Notes under the pieces: generated by a model
The model's input: the letters and a program-made list of their open reading frames with translations, nothing else
What the model was told of the DNA's origin: nothing
Databases searched by the model: none
Shown: positions 35,808 to 44,909 of the stretch, piece by piece
Layout: the number at the start of each line of letters is the position of its first letter
Position numbering within the stretch: position 1 is the first letter of the stretch
Assembly: GCA_035325905.1 (NCBI GenBank)
Contig: DAOKYY010000015.1
Coordinates: 1-59,142 of the forward strand
Direction: 5' to 3'
DNA: 59,142 bases
Source of the DNA: DYGX01 sp035325905
GTDB lineage: Bacteria > Chloroflexota > Anaerolineae > Aggregatilineales > Aggregatilineaceae
Program-made: the position numbers and the translations under genes

Positions 35808-38498
35808 ATGCTGCTTAACACTCGCGCCGAGGCGCAAAGCCTCGACGGCCCCTGGGAATTCTCTTTCGCCGGCGGGGTCAGCCGGACGATCACGGTGCCC
35901 GGCGCGTGGCAGGCGCAGACCGACGTGCCGCGCTGGGCGGAAGGCCCGGCGCGCTACCGGCGGACGGTGCGCGTGCCGAGCCACTGGCAGGGGCGCGTTA
36001 TCGAGTTGCAGTTTGACGCGGTCAGCTACCACGCCGAAGTGATCGTGAATGGACAGCGCGTGGGCGAGCACCAGGGCATGTGGACGCCGTTTACGTTCGA
36101 CGTGACGGATCTCATCCGGCCCGGCCACGACAACACGATCGAGGTGATCGTCACCGCGCCGGGCTGGGAAGGCGGGCGCTTTCCGCTGCGCGAGGCGCTG
36201 GTCGGGTTTATCCCGGATGTCTCGCTGCCCTTTGGCGGGCTGTGGCAGGGCGCGCGGCTGGTGGCGCACCGGGGCTACGCGCTGGACGACCTGCGCATCC
36301 GGCCCGACCTGCGCAGTGGGCGCGTGACCGTCGCCGCGACCGTCCGCGCGCCCGCCGAGCCGTCGCCCAGCGCCCAGGCGCTGCTGGCCGTGCACGCGCC
36401 GAACGGCAGCGCCGCCGCGACAAGCCGCCTGCCCGCGCGCGCCGGGGGGATGGAGTTCGCGCTGGCGATCGACCACCCGTTGCCCTGGTCCCCCGACGAC
36501 CCGGCGCTGTACACGCTGGAGCTGACCATCGAGGAACCGGCAGGCGACCCGGCGCTGCGCTGCGTCCGGCGCTTCGGCTTCCGGGAGTTGACGCGCCAGG
36601 GCGATACGCTGCTGCTGAACGGACGCCCGGTCAACCTGCGCGGCGCGCTGCACTGGGGCTGGTACCCGGACACGCTCACTCCCGCGCCGGACGCCGCGAC
36701 CGTGCGCGACGAGTTCGCCAAGCTGCGCGCGCTCGGCTTCAACCTGGTCAAGCTGTGCCTGTTCGTGCCGTCGCAGACCTACTTCGACATCGCCGACGAG
36801 GAAGGGATGCTGCTCTGGCAGGAGTTCCCGCTCTGGCTGCCCGACGTGACGCCCGACCTGCGCCGCCGCGCGCCGGATGAATACCGCGCGATTATGTCCC
36901 TGGTCCAGCCGCACCCCTCGGTCGTGCTGGTCAGCCTCGGCTGCGAGCTGGGGCGCGACGTGGACGCCGAGTTCGTGCAAACGCTGGACGACGCGGTGCG
37001 CGGCTCGGCGGCGGGGATGCTGCTGTGCGACAACAGCGGCTCCGGCGAGGCGTATGGCGCGCAGACCGCCGACGCCAGCGATTTCTACGATTACCATTTC
37101 TACGCGGACCCGCACTACTTCGATCCGCTGGTCGATCACTTCCGGCGCGACTGGCGCGAGCAGCGCCCGTGGATTTTCGGCGAGTTCTGCGACGCGGACG
37201 ACTACCGCGACCTGGACGCGGTGCGCAGCGCCTACCGGGGACGGCTGCCCTGGTGGCTGACCGAGCAGCACCCGATCCACACCCGCAAGCTCGGCTATCA
37301 CGAGCAAGAAGCGCGCATGGCGCGGCTCAAGCTGCCGTATTCGCACGCCGAGTTGCAGGCGATCTCGCGCCGCCAGTCATTGATGGTGCGCAAGGCGATT
37401 CTGGAGAAGGTGCGCGCCCGGTCCGGCATGGGCGGCTATGTGATCACCAGCATCCGGCAGACCGGGCTGGCGGCCTCGTCGCTGTTCGACGACCTGATGC
37501 AGCCCAAGTACGACGCCGGCACCTTCACGCAGTTCAATGCTGACTCGGTGCTCCTGCTGGGACAGGCGCGGGCGCGGGCCTGGGTGCGCGGCGGCGACCG
37601 CCCGCGCCGCCGGGACGCCGCCAACCACCTCTGCGGGCAGCCCGTCGCCTTTTCGGTCCTGCTGGCGCATGTCGGCCCGCGCCTGCGCGGCGGCGATCTG
37701 AGCTGGCAGGCGGTGGACGACGCCGGGGACAGCGTCGGCTATGGGCAGCAGACGCTCTCCGGCGCGCTGCCGCTCGGAAACCCGGCGGCCATCGGCGCGA
37801 TCCAGTTCATCCCGCCGGTGCGCCCGCACATTTACCGCGTCACACTCTATGTCGAGCTGCAAAGCGGCAGCCACCACATCAAGAACGAGTGGCCGCTGTG
37901 GATCTATCCGCCGGTCACGGCCTGGCCGGACGACCTGGGCATCGTCGATCCGTGCGGGACGCTGGCCGGGCTGGACGACCTGTACGCCGCCGCGCCGCAT
38001 ATGCCGCGCGCCTCGAAGACGCAGTCCTGGCCGCGCCGCGTGCTGACCAGCGTCCTGACCCCGTCTGTGCTGGACTTCTTGCGCCAGGGCGGGAACGTCC
38101 TGCTGCTGCAAACCACCGAAGCGCCGCTCCCGGCGCGCGCCTGCTCCTTCTGGCGCGAGGCGATTAACCTGCCGGGCAGCCACCCCGCGATCGACGCGCT
38201 GGCGCATGGCGGATTCGCGGACGTGCAGTTCTACCACCTGGCGACCGATGTCGCGCTGGATACGGCGCGGCTGGGCGAGGAGCTGGGCGACGATATCCGC
38301 AACGTGCGCTCGCTGTTCGGGCGGCTCGACGCGCGCCAGTTCTACTGGCTCGATTACGCCGTCGAGGCGCACGTTGGCGCGGGCAAGCTGATCGCCTCGA
38401 CCCTGCGCTTCCAGGGCGGTCATGGCGACCAGGTCAGCGGCCTGCGCGATAACATCGCCGGGCGCGGGCTGCTGTCCGGCCTGATCAACGCGCTGTGA
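35808..38498 (+). CDS. Glycoside hydrolase family 2 enzyme
   Basis: An 896-aa GH2 enzyme of the beta-galactosidase/beta-mannosidase/beta-glucuronidase superfamily. The N-terminal jelly-roll (LDGPWEFSFAGG, YRRTVRVPSHWQGRVIELQF) is followed by an immunoglobulin-like domain and the barrel, with the family motif RPVNLRGALHWGWYPDT. The acid/base Glu lies in VSLGCELGRDV, where Cys replaces the usual Asn of the NE pair. The nucleophile is likely the Glu in PWIFGEFCDADDY. A long C-terminal region of about 330 residues is not recognised. There is no signal peptide. The exact sugar is unknown, and the missing Asn may change specificity at the 2-hydroxyl. Confidence 0.88.
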   Translation: MLLNTRAEAQSLDGPWEFSFAGGVSRTITVPGAWQAQTDVPRWAEGPARYRRTVRVPSHWQGRVIELQFDAVSYHAEVIVNGQRVGEHQGMWTPFTFDVTDLIRPGHDNTIEVIVTAPGWEGGRFPLREALVGFIPDVSLPFGGLWQGARLVAHRGYALDDLRIRPDLRSGRVTVAATVRAPAEPSPSAQALLAVHAPNGSAAATSRLPARAGGMEFALAIDHPLPWSPDDPALYTLELTIEEPAGDPALRCVRRFGFRELTRQGDTLLLNGRPVNLRGALHWGWYPDTLTPAPDAATVRDEFAKLRALGFNLVKLCLFVPSQTYFDIADEEGMLLWQEFPLWLPDVTPDLRRRAPDEYRAIMSLVQPHPSVVLVSLGCELGRDVDAEFVQTLDDAVRGSAAGMLLCDNSGSGEAYGAQTADASDFYDYHFYADPHYFDPLVDHFRRDWREQRPWIFGEFCDADDYRDLDAVRSAYRGRLPWWLTEQHPIHTRKLGYHEQEARMARLKLPYSHAELQAISRRQSLMVRKAILEKVRARSGMGGYVITSIRQTGLAASSLFDDLMQPKYDAGTFTQFNADSVLLLGQARARAWVRGGDRPRRRDAANHLCGQPVAFSVLLAHVGPRLRGGDLSWQAVDDAGDSVGYGQQTLSGALPLGNPAAIGAIQFIPPVRPHIYRVTLYVELQSGSHHIKNEWPLWIYPPVTAWPDDLGIVDPCGTLAGLDDLYAAAPHMPRASKTQSWPRRVLTSVLTPSVLDFLRQGGNVLLLQTTEAPLPARACSFWREAINLPGSHPAIDALAHGGFADVQFYHLATDVALDTARLGEELGDDIRNVRSLFGRLDARQFYWLDYAVEAHVGAGKLIASTLRFQGGHGDQVSGLRDNIAGRGLLSGLINAL

Positions 38499-38514
38499 GC
38501 GGAGCGGCGGCCCG

Positions 38515-40842
38515 ATGACCTACGCCTATGATTTCGTGGACGGCTGGCTGATCCGCGACCGCGCCGGGTATGTTCCCGACGACGAGGTGAGCAAGGCGAC
38601 CGTCTTCGCGCTGGCGAACGGCTACACCAGCTCGCGCGGGGCCTCCGAGTTTCTGCCGGCCGATGCGCCCGGCGTGGCCGGGCACTACGTTAACGGGCTG
38701 TACGACTCGCCCAGCGGCGGCATCCTCGACCGCGAGATGATCAATCTGCCCGCCTGGACGCCGCTGGCGCTGGCGGTGGATGGCGAGGCGCTCGACCTGG
38801 CCGCGCCGGGGCTGGGGCGCTACTCCCGCGCGCTGGACCTGCGCCGCGCGCTGCTGGTGCAAAGCTACCGCTGGCGGACGCGGCGCGGCGTGACGGTCAC
38901 GCTCGACAGCGAGCGGCTGGTCAGCGCGGGCCGCCTGCACCTGGGCGCGATCCAGTGGCGGCTGCGCGCCGGCGCGCCGTGCGCGGTCACGCTCCGCTCG
39001 TCGGTGGACGCCCGCGTCAGCAACCGCTTCGCGGCGACGCACTTCGCGCAGCTCGAAGTCACCCCCTGGGACGCGGGCGGCGCGGTCACGGTCGCTACGA
39101 TTGAGGAAGGCTACCGGGCCGTCGTCGCGGCGGCGCATCAGCTGGCGGGCGCGCCCGACGCCGTGTGGCGGGCTTCCGCCTCCGACGAGCGCCTAAATTG
39201 CACGCTCGCGCTCGACCTCATGCCAGGGCAGGACGTGACGCTGACCAAGCTGGCGGCGATCTACGACAGCCGGTTCTCGGCGGGCGACCTGCTGGCGCTG
39301 GCGCGGGACGAGCTGCGCCGCGCCGAAGAAGACGGTTATGACACGATTCGCGCCGAGCACGCCCGCGCCTGGGCGGCGCTGTGGGACGTGTCCGACGTGG
39401 TGATCGAGGGCGACCCGGACGCGCAGATGGCGATCCGCTTCTGCCTCTATCACCTGCTCGCCAACCTGCCGCACGACGAGCGCGTCAGCGTGTCGGCGCG
39501 CGGCTTGCAGGGGCAGGACTACTGGGGATCGATCTTTTGGGATAATGAGATTTATGTCCTGCCGTTCTATACCTACACCCAACCCGCTTACGCGCGCCGC
39601 AGCCTGATCTACCGCGCGCACACGCTGCCCGGCGCGCAGCGTAAGGCGGCGGGCTTGGGCTACGCGGGCGCGTATTACGCCTGGCAGAGCCAGGAGACCG
39701 GCGACGAGACCTGCGCGCTGTACGTCTTCGACAACCCGCTGACCGGCGAGAAAATCCGCTCGTATTTCGCCGACGAGCAGATTCATATCTCGGCGGATGT
39801 CGTCTACGCGCTGTGGCAATACGTCGAGGCGACCGGCGACGCGGCGTTTCTGCGCGATTACGGCCTGCCGATTGCGGTCGAGGTGGCGCGCTTCTTCGCC
39901 TCGCGCGTGGCCTATGACGAGGCGCAGGGACGCTATGAATTGCGCACCGTGCTGGGGCCGGACGAATATCACGAGCGCGTCGATAACAACGCCTACACGA
40001 ATGCCCTGGCGCGGCGCAGCCTGGAGATCGCGCTCGGCGCGCTGGATGGCTTGCGCGAGCGCGACCCGGACGCCTTCGCCGCTCTACGGGCGCGGCTGGC
40101 GCTCGACGAGACGGAGATCGCGCGCTGGCGGGCGGTCGCCGCGCGGCTCACCGTCCCCGCGCCGGACCCTGTGACCGGGCTGATCGAGCAGTTCGACGGC
40201 TATTTCGCGCTCGAAGACGCGCCGCCGGACGAGGTGCGCGCGCGGCTGGCGCATCCCGACCTGCACCCCGGCGGGCCGCTGGGGCCGTTCCAGGCCACGC
40301 AGGCGATCAAGCAGGCGGACGCCGTGCTGCTGCTCTTCCTGCTGCGCGAGCGGTTCACCGAGGCCGTCAAGCGCGCCAATTGGGAGTATTACGAGCCGCG
40401 CACCGCGCACGACTCCAGCCTCAGCCCGATGGCCTACGCGCTGGTCGCGGCGGACATCGGCCTGACGGACTGGGCCTATCGCTACTTCATGCAGACCGCC
40501 ATGATGGACCTGCTGGGGACCGGCCCGCACTGGAATTTCGGCGTGCACACGGCGGCGATGGGTGGCGCGTGGCAGGCGATCGTGCGCGGCTTTTGCCGCC
40601 TAGAGCTGGCGAGCGAGGGCGCGCGCCTGCTCGGCTGGCCGAAGCTCCCGGCGCACTGGAAGCGCGTCGCGTTCAGCTTCTTCTGGCACGGCAACCGGGT
40701 GCGCTTCAGCGCCGATGGCCGCCGCACGACCCTGCGCAACGAAGGCGAGACGGTCCCCTTGATTGCCCCCGACGGCGCGCGCACGCTGGGTCCGGGCGCG
40801 GCGCTGGCGCTGGATCACGCGCCGCGCGCCCCTCAACTTTAG
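38515..40842 (+). CDS. Glycoside hydrolase family 65 enzyme, disaccharide phosphorylase type
   Basis: A 775-aa GH65 protein. The family includes kojibiose, maltose, nigerose and trehalose phosphorylases, which split alpha-glucosides with phosphate to give beta-glucose-1-phosphate. Seen are the N-terminal FALANGYTSSRGASEF, the barrel motif FWDNEIYVLPFY and the catalytic GPDEYHERVDNNAYTN with Glu484 as proton donor. Near residues 590-640, HPGGPLGPFQATQAIKQADA and YYEPRTAHDSSLSP fit the substrate and phosphate sites. It is the last gene of the long glycan operon and faces the convergent pheA. Cytoplasmic phosphorolysis would save ATP on imported sugars. Confidence 0.9.
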   Translation: MTYAYDFVDGWLIRDRAGYVPDDEVSKATVFALANGYTSSRGASEFLPADAPGVAGHYVNGLYDSPSGGILDREMINLPAWTPLALAVDGEALDLAAPGLGRYSRALDLRRALLVQSYRWRTRRGVTVTLDSERLVSAGRLHLGAIQWRLRAGAPCAVTLRSSVDARVSNRFAATHFAQLEVTPWDAGGAVTVATIEEGYRAVVAAAHQLAGAPDAVWRASASDERLNCTLALDLMPGQDVTLTKLAAIYDSRFSAGDLLALARDELRRAEEDGYDTIRAEHARAWAALWDVSDVVIEGDPDAQMAIRFCLYHLLANLPHDERVSVSARGLQGQDYWGSIFWDNEIYVLPFYTYTQPAYARRSLIYRAHTLPGAQRKAAGLGYAGAYYAWQSQETGDETCALYVFDNPLTGEKIRSYFADEQIHISADVVYALWQYVEATGDAAFLRDYGLPIAVEVARFFASRVAYDEAQGRYELRTVLGPDEYHERVDNNAYTNALARRSLEIALGALDGLRERDPDAFAALRARLALDETEIARWRAVAARLTVPAPDPVTGLIEQFDGYFALEDAPPDEVRARLAHPDLHPGGPLGPFQATQAIKQADAVLLLFLLRERFTEAVKRANWEYYEPRTAHDSSLSPMAYALVAADIGLTDWAYRYFMQTAMMDLLGTGPHWNFGVHTAAMGGAWQAIVRGFCRLELASEGARLLGWPKLPAHWKRVAFSFFWHGNRVRFSADGRRTTLRNEGETVPLIAPDGARTLGPGAALALDHAPRAPQL

Positions 40843-40885
40843 ATAGCGCCCCTGGATGGAGCATAGCCAGAGGTGATGTGCGCCA

Positions 40886-41740
40886 TTACGCGCTGTTGGG
40901 GCCGCCGGTCGCCGCCGGGTACGAGCCGAGCATCTTGACCAGCGACGCCTGGCGCAGCAGCTCGACCAGCGCGGCCTCGGCGGCGGGGTCTTGCCAGTGG
41001 CCCTCGAAATCGAGATAGAACCAGTATTGCCAGGGGCGGCCACGCATCGGGCGGGACTCGATCTTGGTCAGGTTGATGCCGCGCTTGGCGAAGGCGTCCA
41101 GGCAGTGGACCAGCGCGCCCGGCCCGTGCCGCACGGCGAAGACGAGCGAGGTCTTGCTGGGGTCGCGGCGCGGGGCGTCGGTTGGGCCGATGATAAAGAA
41201 GCGCGTCGAGTTGCTGGGGTCATCCTCGACGCTGCGCTCCAGCACGCTCAGCCCGTACATCTCCCCGGCCAGCGCGCTGGCGATGGCGGCGGTGTGTGGG
41301 GCCGGGTCGGCGGCCAGCTCGCGCGCGGCCCCGGCCGTGTCGTACCACGCGACCGGCTCCCACCCCCGGCGGCGGAGCGTATCGGCGCACTGGGCCAGCG
41401 CCTGCGGGTGCGAGCGCACCTGCCGCACGTCGTCGAGCGTGACGCCGGGCGGGGCCAGCAGGCAGTGACGCACCGGCAGAATGTGCTCGCCCTGCACGCG
41501 GAAGTCATGCTCCATCAGCAGCTCGTAGGCTTGCGCGACCGTCCCGGCCAGCGCGTTCTCGACCGGCAGCATCCCACCGCTGGCCTCGCCGCGCTTGATC
41601 GCCTCGAAGATCGCAGCGAATGTCTCGCAGGGCAGCGCGCCGACCTCCGGCCCAAAATGGGCGCGAATCGCTTCCTCGGAATACGCGCCGTGCTCGCCCT
41701 GAAACGCGATCACCGGTTCGGCCAATCGAGCCTCCGCCAT
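40886..41740 (-). CDS. pheA: Prephenate dehydratase
   Basis: A 284-aa enzyme that converts prephenate to phenylpyruvate, the last step but one to phenylalanine. The N-terminal part has AFQGEHGAYSEEAIRAHFG, the catalytic Thr is in SNSTRFFIIG, and the C-terminal ACT domain carries GALVHCLDAFAKRGIN and the ESRP motif for Phe feedback. It has no chorismate mutase part, consistent with aroH being separate. It is the last gene of the aro operon and overlaps aroQ by 31 bases with this ATG. A GTG at 41713 overlapping the aroQ stop (GTGA) is a realistic alternative start. Confidence 0.95.
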   Translation of the reverse strand: MAEARLAEPVIAFQGEHGAYSEEAIRAHFGPEVGALPCETFAAIFEAIKRGEASGGMLPVENALAGTVAQAYELLMEHDFRVQGEHILPVRHCLLAPPGVTLDDVRQVRSHPQALAQCADTLRRRGWEPVAWYDTAGAARELAADPAPHTAAIASALAGEMYGLSVLERSVEDDPSNSTRFFIIGPTDAPRRDPSKTSLVFAVRHGPGALVHCLDAFAKRGINLTKIESRPMRGRPWQYWFYLDFEGHWQDPAAEAALVELLRQASLVKMLGSYPAATGGPNSA

Positions 41741-42180
41741 GTGCCGTCCGCCGCGCCAAGCTCCAGCAGCGCCTCTAGCGCCAGCCGGTAGCCGATCCAG
41801 CCGAGGCCGCTGATCTGCCCGATGCACACCGGCGCGATCAGCGAGGTGTGGCGGAACGGCTCGCGGGCGTGGATGTTGCTCAGGTGCACCTCAATCGCGG
41901 GAAGGCCGACCGCGCTGATCGCGTCCCGCAGCGCGACGCTGGTGTGCGTGTAGCCGCCGGGGTTGAGGATGATCGCGTCCGCCCAGCCGCGCGCCTCGTG
42001 CAGCGCGTCGATCAGCGCGCCTTCGTGGTTGCTGTGCAGCGCGCGGATTTCCGCGCCGCGCTCGGCGGCGTAGGCGCTCAGCCGGGCGTTGATCGCGTCC
42101 AGCGTCATGCGCCCGTAGACTTCCGGCTCGCGCGCGCCGAGCAGGTTCAGGTTGGGGCCGTGCAGCACCAGAATCTTCAT
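41710..42180 (-). CDS. aroQ: 3-dehydroquinate dehydratase, type II
   Basis: A 156-aa enzyme of the shikimate pathway, third step. The N-terminus ILVLHGPNLNLLGAREPEVYG contains the conserved GPNLN; the lid Tyr follows as YG(R). NPGGYTHTSVALRDAI and HLSNIHAREPFRHTS are the other active-site signatures. The start at 42180 overlaps the aroB stop by four bases. The length is slightly above the usual 145-150 aa. The enzyme is expected to form a dodecamer in the cytoplasm. Confidence 0.97.
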   Translation of the reverse strand: MKILVLHGPNLNLLGAREPEVYGRMTLDAINARLSAYAAERGAEIRALHSNHEGALIDALHEARGWADAIILNPGGYTHTSVALRDAISAVGLPAIEVHLSNIHAREPFRHTSLIAPVCIGQISGLGWIGYRLALEALLELGAADGTWRRLDWPNR

Positions 42181-43235
42181 GCGCGCAATTCCTCCAACAC
42201 CGCCAGCGCGTCCTCGGCGGCGACGTTCTTTTCCACGCGCGGGCGACCCACGCCTTCCAGCAGGACGAAGGTCGCCGCGCCGCCGCGCCACTTCTTATCG
42301 CGCGCCATCGCCGCCCACAGCGCGGACGGGTCCAGATCAGCGTATCGCGTAGGCAGTTCCAGCGCGCTCAGCACGCCTTCGACCTGCGCGACCAGGCCCG
42401 GCATGGCGAGTTCGAGCCGCTCTGAGAGCCGCGCCGCGCCCACCAGTCCGACCGCGACCGCTTCGCCGTGCTTCCAGGCGTAGCCGCTGACCTGCTCGAT
42501 GGCGTGGGCGAAGGTGTGCCCCAGGTTGAGGAACGCGCGCACGCCGCGCTCGGCGCGGTCCTGGTTGACCAGCGCGATCTTGATCCGGGCCGTGCGCGTG
42601 ATGATCATCTCGAACGCTTCCGCGCCGCGCTCGCCCAGGTGATCGAGCAGCGTCGGGTCCGCGATCAGCGCGGACTTGACGACTTCCGCCAGCCCGCAGC
42701 GCCACTCGACGCGGGGCAGCGTGCGCAGCGTGTCGGTATCTGCAAAGACCGCCAGCGGGTCCTTGAACGCCCCGGCGAGGTTCTTGCCCTGCGGCAGATC
42801 GACGCCGACCTTGCCGCCGAGGCTGGCGTCGACCATCGCCAGCAGGCTGGTCGGCGCCTGGACCAGCGCGACGCCGCGCATGAAGGTCGCCGCCGCGAAG
42901 CCCGCCAGGTCCCCGATCACCCCGCCGCCGAGCGCGATCACCAGGCCGGAGCGGTCCAGCCCGGCGGCCAGTAGCTCGCCGTAAAGCTGCGCCAGCGTGT
43001 CGAGCGTCTTGTACTGCTCGCCTTCCGGCAGGGTGATCAGGCACGCATCGCGCAGCCGCCCGGCCAGCTCGACGCCGTACAGCGGGGCGAGATGCGTGTT
43101 GGTGACGACCGCCACGCGCGAGAACCCGCCGCGCGCCACGAAGTCCGGCAGCGCGGCGTCGAGAGCGCCCGGTCCAATGAGGACCGGGTACTCGCCGTCC
43201 GCGCCGCACACGGTTAGCTCGTGTGTTGATTCCAC
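42177..43235 (-). CDS. aroB: 3-dehydroquinate synthase
   Basis: A 352-aa NAD- and zinc-dependent enzyme, second step of the shikimate pathway. The nucleotide motif ALGGGVIGDLAGFAAATFMRG and APTSLLAMVDASLGGKVGVD are diagnostic. Zinc ligands are probably the Glu in GLAEVVKSALI, the His in LNLGHTFAHAIE and the His in WKHGEAVAVGLV. The start overlaps the aroK end by 22 bases, so translation is coupled. It belongs to the ten-gene leftward aro operon. Confidence 0.97.
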   Translation of the reverse strand: MESTHELTVCGADGEYPVLIGPGALDAALPDFVARGGFSRVAVVTNTHLAPLYGVELAGRLRDACLITLPEGEQYKTLDTLAQLYGELLAAGLDRSGLVIALGGGVIGDLAGFAAATFMRGVALVQAPTSLLAMVDASLGGKVGVDLPQGKNLAGAFKDPLAVFADTDTLRTLPRVEWRCGLAEVVKSALIADPTLLDHLGERGAEAFEMIITRTARIKIALVNQDRAERGVRAFLNLGHTFAHAIEQVSGYAWKHGEAVAVGLVGAARLSERLELAMPGLVAQVEGVLSALELPTRYADLDPSALWAAMARDKKWRGGAATFVLLEGVGRPRVEKNVAAEDALAVLEELRA

Positions 43236-43741
43236 AGCCGGATCACCTCCTCCGCGATCGCTCCCGGCGTGTGCCCGTCCGTCTCGACCTGATGCGGCAG
43301 CGCGGCGTAGACCGGCGCCCGCGCCGCGTACAGCGCGCCAAGCTGCGCGCGATTCCCGTTGAACAAGGGGCGATGCACGCCGCCGTCAAGCCGCCGCAGA
43401 ATCGTGTCTAGCGCGGCGCGCAGCCCGATCACCAGCCCGCCCGCCAGGAATGCGGCGCGTGTGGCCGGGTCGAGCAGCGCGCCGCCGCCGGTCGCGATCA
43501 CGTGCCGCTCAAGCGCGGCGGCGCGGGCGCAGGCGTCGCGCTCCATCTGGCGGAAAGTGGCCTCGCCCTGCTGCGCGAAGATCGCGGCGACCGGCTGCCC
43601 GGCGGCCCGCTCGACCCAATCGTCAGTGTCCACGAACGGCCAGCCGAGCCGCGTCGCGACGATCTGTCCGACGGTCGTCTTGCCCGCGCCCATGAACCCG
43701 GCCAGCACGATATTGCGCGGCGCGCTAGAGCCAGTCGTCAT
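43214..43741 (-). CDS. aroK: Shikimate kinase
   Basis: A 175-aa kinase, fifth step of the shikimate pathway, producing shikimate-3-phosphate. Walker A is FMGAGKTTVG (residues 15-24). The shikimate-binding DTDDWVE and GGGALLDP motifs and the lid Arg in GGVHRPLFNG are all present. It overlaps aroC by 17 bases upstream and aroB by 22 bases downstream, marking one translational unit. Confidence 0.96.
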   Translation of the reverse strand: MTTGSSAPRNIVLAGFMGAGKTTVGQIVATRLGWPFVDTDDWVERAAGQPVAAIFAQQGEATFRQMERDACARAAALERHVIATGGGALLDPATRAAFLAGGLVIGLRAALDTILRRLDGGVHRPLFNGNRAQLGALYAARAPVYAALPHQVETDGHTPGAIAEEVIRLWNQHTS

Positions 43742-44909
43742 AGCCGAACCGCCACGGGACGTTATCCATCGGCAGCGCGTTGACCCGCGCCTGGCGTAGC
43801 GCCTCGAATCGCGGGCGTAGCTCGTCCAGGCTGTCGCCGCCCAGCTTGCGCAGTAGCTCGCCGGCCAGCACGACCGCGACCATCGCCTCGATCACGACCA
43901 CGGCGCGCGGCGTGGCGCAGAAGTCGCTGCGCTCGTAGATGGTCTGATCTGGCTCGCCGGTCGCCAGGTTGACCGTGCCGAGCGGCGTGAGCGTGGTGCT
44001 GATCGGCTTCATCGCGGCGCGCACGATCAGCGGCTCGCCGGTCGTCATGCCGCCTTCCAGCCCTCCCGCGCGGTTGGTGGCGCGAACCAGCCGCCCGGCG
44101 TCGTCGCGCAGGATCGCGTCGTGAACCTGCGTCCCGCGCTTGCCCGCGTTCTCGAAGGCCGGGCCGATCTCGACGCCTTTAATGCTCTGCACGCTGCACA
44201 CCGCCGCGGCCAGCCGTCCGGTCAGGCGGCGGTCGTAATGGACGTGCGATCCCAGGCCCGGCGGCAGGCCGAGCGCGACGACCTCGATGATCCCGCCGAG
44301 CGTGTCGCGGTCGATCTTGACCTGGCGGATGGCGGCTTCGATCCGCGCCGAGGCGTCGGGATCGGGGCAGCGCACTGGCGAGTCTTCGGCGGCGGCGAAG
44401 CGCGCCAAGTAATCGGGCGGCTCCGGCAGGCGGGCCGTCTCGCCGCCGATAGCCGTCACGTAGCCGCCGACCGTGATGCCGAACTCCGCCAGCAGCCGCT
44501 TGCAGATCGCGCCGACCGCCACGCGCGCCGCCGTTTCGCGCGCGCTGGAGCGTTCGAGCGCCAGCCGCAGGTCGCGATAACCGTACTTGATCGCGCCGGT
44601 CAGGTCGGCGTGGCCGGGGCGCGGCGTGACCAGCGGCGCGATGTCCTTCTGCGCCCAGTTCTTCCAGTCGCGGTTCTCGATGGTCAGGCTGATCGGCCCG
44701 CCGGTCGTGCGCCCGGCCATCACCCCGCCGGTGATGCGGGCGTGGTCGCGCTCGATCTGCATCCGCCCGCCGCTGCCGTAGCCCTGCTGGCGGCGCGCCA
44801 GGTCGCGGTCGAGGTCATCCGGCGCGAGGGGCAGCCCGGCGGGCATCCCTTCGAGGATGGCGGTCAGCAGCGGGCCGTGACTCTCGCCGGCGGTCAGAAA
44901 TCGCAGCAT
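43725..44909 (-). CDS. aroC: Chorismate synthase
   Basis: A 394-aa FMN-dependent enzyme that makes chorismate from EPSP, the last common step. The N-terminus LRFLTAGESHGPLLTAILEG contains GESHG, followed by RRQQGYGSGGRMQIERD (R-x-Q-x-G-x-GRM). The middle RSSARETAARVAVGAI and the end SDFCATPRAVVVIEAMVAVVL complete the signatures. It uses the ATG at 44909, which overlaps the aroE stop by one base (TGATG). A longer frame to 44996 is rejected as it runs into aroE. Confidence 0.97.
   Translation of the reverse strand: MLRFLTAGESHGPLLTAILEGMPAGLPLAPDDLDRDLARRQQGYGSGGRMQIERDHARITGGVMAGRTTGGPISLTIENRDWKNWAQKDIAPLVTPRPGHADLTGAIKYGYRDLRLALERSSARETAARVAVGAICKRLLAEFGITVGGYVTAIGGETARLPEPPDYLARFAAAEDSPVRCPDPDASARIEAAIRQVKIDRDTLGGIIEVVALGLPPGLGSHVHYDRRLTGRLAAAVCSVQSIKGVEIGPAFENAGKRGTQVHDAILRDDAGRLVRATNRAGGLEGGMTTGEPLIVRAAMKPISTTLTPLGTVNLATGEPDQTIYERSDFCATPRAVVVIEAMVAVVLAGELLRKLGGDSLDELRPRFEALRQARVNALPMDNVPWRFGYDDWL

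Noticed and set aside
40843..40885. A bidirectional terminator between GH65 and pheA
   Set aside because: Only an imperfect 7-bp stem with a mismatch and no T-runs is visible, so it is not supported.
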